Positions 1 to 9,100 of a stretch of 25,000 bases of DNA are shown in pieces (the stretch's first letter is position 1; each line of letters begins with the position of its first letter). The stretch is from the NCBI RefSeq assembly GCF_008831285.2, contig NW_022204636.1, forward strand, positions 1-25,000, read 5' to 3'. A model generated the notes under the pieces. That model made no database searches. It was not told the DNA's origin and saw only the letters and a list, made by a program, of their open reading frames with translations. Origin of the DNA: Nymphaea colorata. Lineage: Eukaryota > Streptophyta > Magnoliopsida > Nymphaeales > Nymphaeaceae. A program made the position numbers and the translations under genes.

Positions 1-2616
1 AGAATTCTTTTGGATCTGTATGCAAAATTCGAGAATAGAAGTCATTTGTGTGAATCGACTCTCTCTCTTCTCCTCTACTCGAGTTCTCTCCCTCTCACAG
101 CGCGTCTCCTCTCCAAGCCACGTTCTTCTTCCTCCGTCTTACATTGGGGAATTTTCGATGCAACTTGCTGAAATTCCTCAAGCAACAGCAGCTATACCCG
201 ACGGTATTCTTCTCTCTTAGCCTTGATTTCTTCTTCTATTCTTCCCTAATCACTCAACCGAAGGGTTAGCCAAATGAAGAGCTTCCAAGCGTCCGGCGCA
301 AGGTGCTTCTTCCCATGGATTTGTTCCCCACGTCTTCATCAACGGTAGCGGTGCAGCCTCCACGTCTCCACCCGTGAAGGTTAGAGGCCTCTTCGTACTG
401 GGAAGACTTCATCCTCTAGGCGACTAGAAGGGTGAAGTATCCACTCCAGATTTGGGCTCTTAGAGGTAAGCGTCCATAACTCGATTGTAGGGGCGTGCAA
501 CGGCGTTAAGAGAGTTTAGGGGAGAGTTCGGCCAAGGGGAGTTCTTGCTGGAATCACAGCCAGCAAGCTAGCCTTTCCCACGGTGGAAATGTCCTTAAAC
601 TCGATTTTACGAGTCACGCACCTCCAGCTAGTTATTGTCGTTTAATTCTATGAGTTTCATTCGATTGTTTTAGTTTCTTTGAGCCAAGAAAGTTCAGATT
701 TAGCCACTGCCTTGTCCTCCCTCTTGCTGGTCGAAATCAGAAAGAAAAACAACAGAAAAGAAGGGCGAGAAAATCAGAAAGAAAAGAAAAGAAAAGAAAG
801 ACGCCCAAATGAAAAATTAAAGTAAAAGAAAGAGAGAATCGGCAAGGGACTAGGCGCGGCCAGTTCTGGAAATTGGCCGGAATTGTCTAATTCCGGCCAC
901 TGCTGCATTGATTCCGGCATCACTCCATCCTGGGCTGCAAGTGTTCGAGTTATCCGTGTGTGCATTTGGGAGATTCCGGCCTCAATTGGGGAAAATCCGG
1001 CCACATTTGGGGAAAGCACTCTTGCGTCGTCACATTTGGGGATTTCGCATTTGTCTCACCCAAATCGGTAAGTGATTGCTTGACTTGGGCCCTTCGCCAT
1101 CTCCACCCATATCTGTACACGTGGCATGATCTGGAGCACTTGGGAGAGAACCTTGGAGTGAAATCCTCCACATCCCTAGCTTGTAGCTAGTGGATCACAT
1201 CTGGAAGGGGCGAGTTCTCTTTTGAGAGATCTTCTCCTACTTCGTAGGTGGCTGCTCACCTTGTTGACTGCCACCTCCTCCTCCATTTTAGCTAGGATAT
1301 TGCCCAGCCACACACCTCATCAGCCAAATCGCCACCTCACCTATACACCTCACCAAGATCCCTAGCCTCTCTCCTACGTATTAGGGAGATAGCCCTTCTA
1401 GAACGCCACCTAGCCTAGAATCTTGGAGGACATCCTATCATGGAATATTCTCCATATTCTTAGCCAACTCTACCCTACCCAATTACCCCGAGCTCACCCG
1501 AACTTACCAAGTTACCACTTGCCTTTCCATTTCCATTTTCTCATCTACCCTAAACCGAGCCACTCAAACCCACCCTAGCTACTTTGTAGGAACCCTCATT
1601 TGAGTCCCTTCCCCACACCCGGTCAACCGAAGATTTTGACCGTAGGACCTACCTAGCCTACTCTACCTATGACCTAGCTCGCTGGCCAAACCTAGCCCGG
1701 GGCCCACCTGGTCCCACCTGGTCCCACCTGGTCCGAACCCACTCAGTCCAAGTCCCGCGCCTAGTTGGTTTCAACCTTAGCGCCAAGGAAGACCGCGGCA
1801 TTGCTAGCCGCATCCTTGAAGTCTTTGGAACCGGCGGGCCTTGATCCAGCATATTCCGGCGACCTCCGGCCACCTCCGGCCACCTCTGCTCTTTTTTCCG
1901 GCGACTCTCCGGCGTGGATTCCAGAAGGTCCCCAGACATCCAGCAAGGCGTTGAAGTGCTCCTAGGCGATTCCGGCGGGTGATCCTACTTCACGCGTCTC
2001 TTGGAACGGCTTGACTTCACTCACGGCCTCTTCTTTTGGAGTTCAGCTCTGCATCAGCCCTCTTCTTTCGTGTTGCTGGTAGTCCTCGAGTGTGGAATCT
2101 CACCTCGAGGCTTTTGACTGCTTAGCCAAGCTAGCCTTGGCCGGTACACTCTACTCCTCTCTTTAGACACGCGGGAGGTAGCATTTATTTCTGCATTTTG
2201 CTTTCAGCCCGACCGTGAGGTCGTAGTTGTGCATAGAGGGACCTCCGCGGCACTGCGCCAAGGACACGACCTCGTGCCAGCACTAGCCTCCTACGGGTGG
2301 GTGTGGTTTGTGCGTTTAGGCGTGGTTTGCATGGTTTGCTTGAGTGAGTTTGAGTGATTTTTAACAAATGTATCGCTTCCGCTTGTATTAGCCTCACATC
2401 TCTTAGATTTGTGTAGTAGGTTTTGCTTGGGTTTGGGTATAGCCTCTCTTGTATTCCGCTACCTATCCGGGATTTTGTAAGTCGGGGTCCTGTCCGACTG
2501 GGTAGTGTCTTTGTTTTAATTTGTCTAGGAAGTCTTCTGGTTGGTCCAAGGTGATCGTGGGGGTAGGCACGGCCGTTGGTTTCAGACTTAGGTCGGCCAC
2601 GGGCAAGACCCTACCA
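1..2616 (+). repeat. Family A LTR, 5'-truncated by window edge (solo LTR or 3' LTR of another copy)
   Basis: This stretch matches the two LTRs of element A (from 3350 and from 11512) nearly base for base. It begins about 555 bp into the LTR, just downstream of the TATA-like box, so U3 is outside the window. It ends in ...CTACCA at 2616, exactly where the A 5' LTR ends, and is then followed by unrelated sequence rather than by a primer-binding site. It is therefore a solo LTR or the 3' LTR of an upstream copy, not a 5' LTR. By eye it differs from the A 5' LTR by roughly a dozen substitutions and about ten single-base indels, more than the two A LTRs differ from each other, so it comes from a separate insertion. 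It contains a pyrimidine-rich leader (about 58-110), a purine-rich tract (about 738-840), a perfect hairpin (874-899), three 10-bp repeat units (1703-1732) and the U5 hairpin (2480-2499). Short ORFs here on either strand look fortuitous. Confidence 0.93.
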
Positions 2617-2821
<205 letters not shown>

Positions 2822-3338
2822 CTAGGGTAGCCACAGATGTCGCTGAGAGCAGCCAAAGGGCGCGGGGCAAAACCGCCCTTCATGCGATTAAGGCCCTACA
2901 AGGCCAAGATGACTCAAGGCTGAGTCAAAAGGGAGGCGTAGTGCATCAGGTGCAGACCTTACAAACTGAACATATTCAGCTTAGAATCGATGCCGAGGGA
3001 GGAGCGGGAGGAGAGGCAACGGCTCTAAGCGAGGCTCTTGAGGACCAAGGCGAAAGGGGTCAAGTCCGAGTCCGGTCTAGTCCAACCTAGGTCTTCGCTA
3101 TACTCATGCACTTAGGGTCAGCCTAGGGCGAGCCTAGGCGAATTTCTGGTCTGAACCAAGGCCCACAGCGTGCGGGCTAAGGAGAGGACGAGTTAGGGAC
3201 GAGACACTAAGTCTCGAGTTCGAGTTTGCTTGCGTTTTCTTTGATTTTAGAGTGCGCATTTGCTTTGGTAGTCAATTCCGTTTTGGATTTTGATTTTGGG
3301 TTGGATCAATTGTTTAGATCCGCTTTTTAATTCAGTAT

Positions 3339-3346
3339 TATAAATA
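3339..3346 (+). promoter_or_regulatory. TATA-like box of the A 5' LTR promoter
   Basis: TATAAATA sits in an AT-rich pocket of an otherwise GC-rich LTR. About 60 bp downstream is a strongly pyrimidine-rich stretch typical of plant core promoters (Y patch). Transcription would be expected to begin about 25-35 bp downstream, defining the U3/R boundary near 3370. The position is inferred from sequence only. Confidence 0.6.
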
Positions 3347-4224
3347 TTTAGAATTCTTTTGGATCTGTATGCAAAATTCGAGAATAGAAGTCATTTGTGT
3401 GAATCGACTCTCTCTCTTCTCCTCTACTCGAGTTCTCTCCCTCTCACGCGCGTCTCCTCTCCAAGCCACGTTCTTCTTCCTCCGTCTTACATTGGGGAAT
3501 TTTCGATGCAACTTGCTGAAATTCCTCAAGCAACAGCAGCTATACCCGACGGTATTCTTCTCTCTTAGCCTTGATTTCTTCTTCTATTCTTCCCTAATCA
3601 CTCAACCGAAGGGTTAGCCAAATGAAGAGCTTCCAAGCGTCCGGCGCAAGGTGCTTCTTCCCATGGATTTGTTCCCCACGTCTTCATCAACGGTAGCGGT
3701 GCAGCCTCCACGTCTCCACCCGTGAAGGTTAGAGGCCTCTTCGTACTGGGAAGACTTCATCCTCTAGGCGACTAGAAGGGTGAAGTATCCACTCCAGATT
3801 TGGGCTCTTAGAGGTAAGCGTCCATAACTCGATTGTAGGGGCGTGCAACGGCGTTAAGAGAGTTTAGGGGAGAGTTCGGCCAAGGGGAGTTCTTGCTGGA
3901 ATCACAGCCAGCAAGCTAGCCTTTCCCACGGTGGAAATCGTCCTTAAACTCGATTTTACGAGTCACGCACCTCCAGCTAGTTATTGTCGTTTAATTCTAT
4001 GAGTTTCATTCGATTGTTTTAGTTTCTTTGAGCCAAGAAAGTTCAGATTTAGCCACTGCCTTGTCCTCCCTCTTGCTGGTCGAAATCAGAAAGAAAACAA
4101 CAGAAAAGAAGGGCGAGAAAAATCAGAAAGAAAAGAAAAGAAAAAGAAAGACGCCCAAATGAAAAATTAAAGTAAAAGAAAGAGAGAATCGGCAAGAGGA
4201 CTAGGCGCGGCCAGTTCTGGAAAT

Positions 4225-4250
4225 TGGCCGGAATTGTCTAATTCCGGCCA
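4225..4250 (+). other. Perfect 11-bp hairpin in the A LTR leader
   Basis: The arms TGGCCGGAATT (4225-4235) and AATTCCGGCCA (4240-4250) are exact reverse complements around the 4-nt loop GTCT. The same structure occurs unchanged at 874-899 and 12387-12412. A GGCCA about 12 nt upstream can pair with the first TGGCC, offering an alternative fold. It lies downstream of the TATA box, so it should be in the RNA. A role in packaging, dimerisation or translation is only a possibility. Confidence 0.7.
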
Positions 4251-5832
4251 CTGCTGCATTGATTCCGGCATCACTCCATCCCGGGCTGCAAGTGTTCGAG
4301 TTATTCGTGTGTGCATTTGGGAGATTCCGGCCTCAATTGGGGAAAATCCGGCCACATTTGGGGAAAGCACTCTTGCGTCGTCACATTTGGGGATTTCGCA
4401 TTTGTCTCACCCAAATCGGTAAGTGATTGCTTGACTTGGGCCCTTCGCCATCTCTACCACATATCTGTACACGTGGCATGATCGGGAGCACTTGGGAGAG
4501 AACCTTGGAGTGAAATCCTCCACATCCCTAGCTTGTAGCTAGTGGATCACATTTGGAAGGGGCGAGTTCTCTTTTGAGAGATCTTCTCCTACTTCGTAGG
4601 TGGCTGATCACCTTGTTGACTGCCACCTCCTCCTCCATTTTAGCTAGGATATTGCCCAGCCACACACCTCATCAGCCAAATCGCCACCTCACCTATACAC
4701 CTCACCAAGATCCCTAGCCTCTCTCCTACGTATTAGGGAGATAGCCCTTCTAGAACGCCACCTAGCCTAGAATCTTGGAGGACAATCCTATCATGGAATA
4801 TTCTCCATATTCTTAGCCAACTCTACCCTACCCAATTACCCCGAGCTCACCCGAACTTACCAAGTTACCACTTGCCTTTCCATTTCCATTTTCTCATCTA
4901 CCCTAAACCGAGCCACTCAAACCCACCCTAGCTACTTTGTAGGAACCCTCATTTGAGTCCCTTCCCCACACCCGGTCAACCGAAGATTTTGACCGTAGGA
5001 CCTACCTAGCCTACTCTACCTATGACCTAGCTCGCTGGCCAAACCTAGCCCGGGCCCACCTGGTCCCACCTGGTCCCACCTGGTCCGAACCCACTCAGTC
5101 CAAGTCCCGCGCCTAGTTGGTTTCAACCTTAGCGCCAAGGAAGACCGCGGCATTGCTAGCCGCATCCTTGAAGTCTTTGGAACCGGCGGGCCTTGATCCA
5201 GCATATTCCGGCGACCTCCGGCCACCTCCGGCCACCTCTGCTCTTTTTCCGGCGACTCTCCGGCGTGGATTCCAGAAGGTCCCCCAGACATCCAGCAAGG
5301 CGTTGAAGTGCTCCTAGGCGATTCCGGCGGGGTGATCCTACTTCACGCGTCTCTTGGAACGGCTTGACTTCACTCACGGCCTCTTCTTTTGGAGTTCAGC
5401 TCTGCACCAGCCCTCTTCTTTCGTGTTGCTGGTAGTCCTCGAGTGTGGAATCTCACCTCGAGGCTTTTGACTGCTTAGCCAAGCTAGCCTTGGCCGGTAC
5501 ACTCTACTCCTCTCTTTAGACACGCGGGAGGTAGCATTTATTTCTGCATTTTGCTTTCAGCCCGACCGTGAGGTCGTAGTTGTGCATAGAGGGACCTCCG
5601 CGGCACTGCGCCAAGGACACGACCTCGTGCCAGCACTAGCCTCCTACGGGTGGGTGTGGTTTGTGCGTTTAGGCGTGGTTTGCATGGTTTGCTTGAGTGA
5701 GTTTGAGTGATTTTTAACAAATGTATCGCTTCCGCTTGTATTAGCCTCGCATCTCTTAGATTTGTGTAGTAGGTTTTGCTTGGATTTGGGTATAGCCTCT
5801 CTTGTATTCCGCTACCTATCCGGGATTTTCTA

Positions 5833-5852
5833 AGTCGGGGTCCTGTCCGACT
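5833..5852 (+). other. U5 hairpin of element A, conserved in family B
   Basis: AGTCGG (5833-5838) pairs with CCGACT (5847-5852) around the loop GGTCCTGT, about 120 bp before the LTR end. Identical copies are at 2480-2499 and 13985-14004. Family B has the equivalent stem GCCGG/CCGGC at 17485-17503 with a similar loop, and one U-A pair is replaced by C-G. Confidence 0.6.
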
Positions 5853-5972
5853 GGGTAGTGTCTTTGTTTTAATTTGTCTAGGAAGTCTTCTGGTTGGTCC
5901 AAGGTGATCGTGGGGGTAGGCACGGCCGTTGGTTTCAGACTTAGGTCGGCCACGGACAAGACCCTACCAATT

Positions 5973-5985
5973 TGGTATCAGAGCC
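5973..5985 (+). other. Primer-binding site of A (initiator Met-tRNA)
   Basis: TGGTATCAGAGCC is complementary to the 3' end of plant initiator methionine tRNA over 13 nt. It starts 3 nt after the LTR end, the normal place for minus-strand priming of reverse transcription. Confidence 0.93.
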
Positions 5986-6155
5986 TCCTTGGAGCAGCAG
6001 CAAGCAAGTACAGTATCGGCATTTCGGATTTTATACAGGGCAGAATACAGCTGGAATTCTTGTCAGTGTCAGAGTCAGTGGTTTTCAACTAGTCGTGTGA
6101 TTCTTTTAGACGTTTGGATTTCTGATTTTTTTTTTTTTTGGACTTAACCATCGCA
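5986..6155 (+). other. Untranslated leader between PBS and gag-pol of A
   Basis: No coding sequence is apparent. It carries a TTCTTTTAG splice-acceptor-like stretch at 6101-6109 and a run of 14 T at 6126-6139 just before the start codon. The corresponding leader in element B is only about 24 nt, so most of this segment is specific to A. Confidence 0.6.
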
Positions 6156-9100
6156 ATGGTTAAGAAGAAGCAAGTCGTGCCCGAGGCACCAGATGTTGAG
6201 GCGGAGACCTCAGCCAATGAGGAACAGCCATCTACTGAGATGGAGGTATACGCGGTGGAAAGAATGGTTCACATCGAAAATGAGGTTTTGAAAATCCGCC
6301 ACGAGATGAGCGACTACAAGAAACAACTTTCTAAGCTCAACGAGTTAGATGAGATCAAGGAGATGATGAGAGTCATGACGGCCAATCAAGAGGCCCTTAG
6401 GAGAAACAACCCGGATCCCCCACAGCCCCACGTTGATAAGGGCAAGGGCATACTCAATGGACCGCCCAACGTCGGTCCTAATCCCTTCCATTCGCAAGCC
6501 GGCCCTAGTAGACCACCACCCGGGGGGAATAACAGCAATAATGGAGGTTTCCAAGCACAGCCCACCAACCTCAACAACTATCACGGTGGGCATCATAACT
6601 CCTCGCCTGATTGGGAGAACCGAGAGCCTTATGGACCCCAATCCAGCCAGTATAGGTCCAGATTTGGAGGCACACAGTGGGAGAATATTAATTCAGATCG
6701 TAGATGGGGTGATAGAGGAGACCGTGAACCACCTTCTTGGGAGCCGTATAGAGAGCGTCAGGCAGCGCCAAGAAACCAACCAAGGATTCCTATGGTTCGC
6801 ATTGACTTCCCTAGATTCAATGGCAAGGAACCCTTAGATTGGATTTTTCAAGTGGAGGAGTACTTCACATGTCAGATGATTCCTGATGAGGAATGGCTTC
6901 AAACGTCCATTCTACACTTCGATGGCGAAGCTAGGAGATGGTATCGTTGGCTCAAGCTCAAGGAGCCAGTCAATACGTGGGGAGAGTTCAAAGAAGCTCT
7001 CATGCTCAGATTTGGTGAGTCTTCCTATGTAGATTACGACATCGAGTTGCGTAATCTAAGACAAACCGCATCAGTTCAAGAATACCAAGCCAAGTTTGAG
7101 AATTTAGCAAGCATGGTTGATTGGACGCCCAAGTCCCTCATTGCCGCATTTGTTGGAGGATTGAAGGAGGAAATTCAGATAGACATACGGGCTGAGCCCA
7201 ACACGGAGTTGCGGAAGTGCTTTGCCAAAGCACGTTCCATCGAGGATAGGCAAAGAAAGAAACAAGCCTTGTACCGACAATGGAGAAACCCCGGAACAGT
7301 CCGTGTGAGGGAGATCCCTCAACCGCAAAAACTCCTTCCAGCCCCTCCGCGTAAAGAAGAACCTAAACCCGCTTTCAAGGGTCGAGCGCCTCCTGTACTA
7401 ACTCGGGAAGAAAGAGAAGAGTTAATCAAGAACAAGCAGTGTTTCTGGTGTAAAGAAAAGTGGGACCCTACGCACAAGTGCAAGCACATTCGAGTCTACA
7501 CGGTTTTGGATGATGACGCCGACGATGAAGAAGATCAATCCCCTATGATCGAAGAAATAGAGGAATTGGAGGCCCGAGAAGAGCCTCAAGAGCAGGAAAG
7601 GCCACCCCTTGAGGGCGCTTGTCATACCATGACAGACCCTAACCGACCAGATGCTATGAGAGTTATAGGGCAAATTGGAAAGAGAAATGTTCTTGTTCTT
7701 TTGGATTCGGGGGCTACTCACAATTTCGTGGGTGACCACCTCGCTCAGGAATTGAATTGTACCATCGAAGAGCACCCAACTCTTAAAGTACTGGTGGCCA
7801 ATGGTGAGTGTCTCCCTTGCACTCGCAAGTATGCAAACGTAGAGCTCGTGCTTCAGAAGATTCCTTATACAGTCGACTTGCTAGTTGTCCCTCTACCCAG
7901 CGTAGATATCATTCTTGGAGTCAAATGGCTCAAGACCTTAGGGCGAATTTGGTGGGACTTCTCTACCATGGAGATGTGCCTACCTAAAGAGGGTGGAGGA
8001 GAGGAAGTAGTGCTAAGGGCAGTCGATCCTAGTTTGGAACCCAAGGCAGCGCTAAAGGCTATAGCAGTCCAGAGACCAGCGGCTTGGTTAGTTTCAGTGG
8101 CAGAGGAAGTTGTCGCTCAAGAGGGATCAGAAGAGAAAGTACCCGAGCAGATTCAGAAAGTGTTGGAGGAGTTCAAGGATATATTCGAGGAACCTAAAGG
8201 ACTTCCTCCACCTCGATCATATGACCACAGGATAGTATTGACCAACGGCACAGAGCCGGTTAACGTGCGCCCGTACCGCTATGGGTACGCTCAAAAATCA
8301 GAAATTGAGCGATTGGTCAAAGAAATGCGAGAAAGTAATATTATTCGGCCAAGTTCTAGTCCCTTTTCGTCGCCAGTCCTTCTCGTCAAGAAAAAGGACA
8401 ACACATGGAGATTCTGTGTGGATTACAGGGCCTTGAACGAAGCTACTGTCAAGGATAGGCATCCAATTCCTGTTATTGATGAACTCTTGGATGAACTATC
8501 TGGAGCTCGCATCTTTTCCAAGTTGGATCTCCGGTCAGGGTACCACCAAATTCGAATGTATGAGGAAGACATTACAAAGACGGCATTTCGTACCCATGAC
8601 GGCCATTATGAGTTTTTGGTCATGCCGTTTGGACTTACGAACGCGCCCGCAACATTCCAACGATGTATGAATGACGTGTTTCGTCAGTTCCTGCGTGACT
8701 TCGTGTTAGTCTTCTTCGATGACATTCTTGTGTACAGCCAGAGTATTGAACAGCATGTCGAGCACCTTCGCACAGTGTTGAGAATATTAAGGGAGAATAC
8801 CCTATTCGCGAAAATGTCCAAGTGCAGCTTTGGGCAGACTTCTATCGGGTATTTGGGTCACATCGTATCACATGAGGGGGTCAGAGCCGACCCTGAAAAA
8901 CTCCAGGCCATGGAGCAATGGCCCTTGCCGAAGGACCCTCGAGGCATGCGGGGATTTTTAGGCCTCACGGGGTACTATCGCAGATTTATCAAAGGCTATG
9001 GTTTGATCGCTTCTCCCTTGACGCACATGTTGAAAAAGGGGGAGTTTACAAGGACTGAGAAAGCAAGAGAGGCCTTTGTCAAACTGAAGGCCGCTATGAT

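Noticed and set aside
738-840. A/G-rich tract in the A LTR as an additional polypurine tract
   Set aside because: It is inside the LTR and downstream of the promoter, is interrupted by C and T, and length-variable between copies. The true tract abuts the 3' LTR at 10957.
6126-6139. 14-T run as a terminator or a poly(A)-derived insertion scar
   Set aside because: It lies inside an element leader before the gag-pol ATG, without flanking duplication. It is more likely simple-sequence expansion.
7422-7775. 117-codon reverse-strand ORF inside A gag-pol
   Set aside because: It is a shadow of the conserved sense-strand knuckle and protease coding region, with no antisense support.
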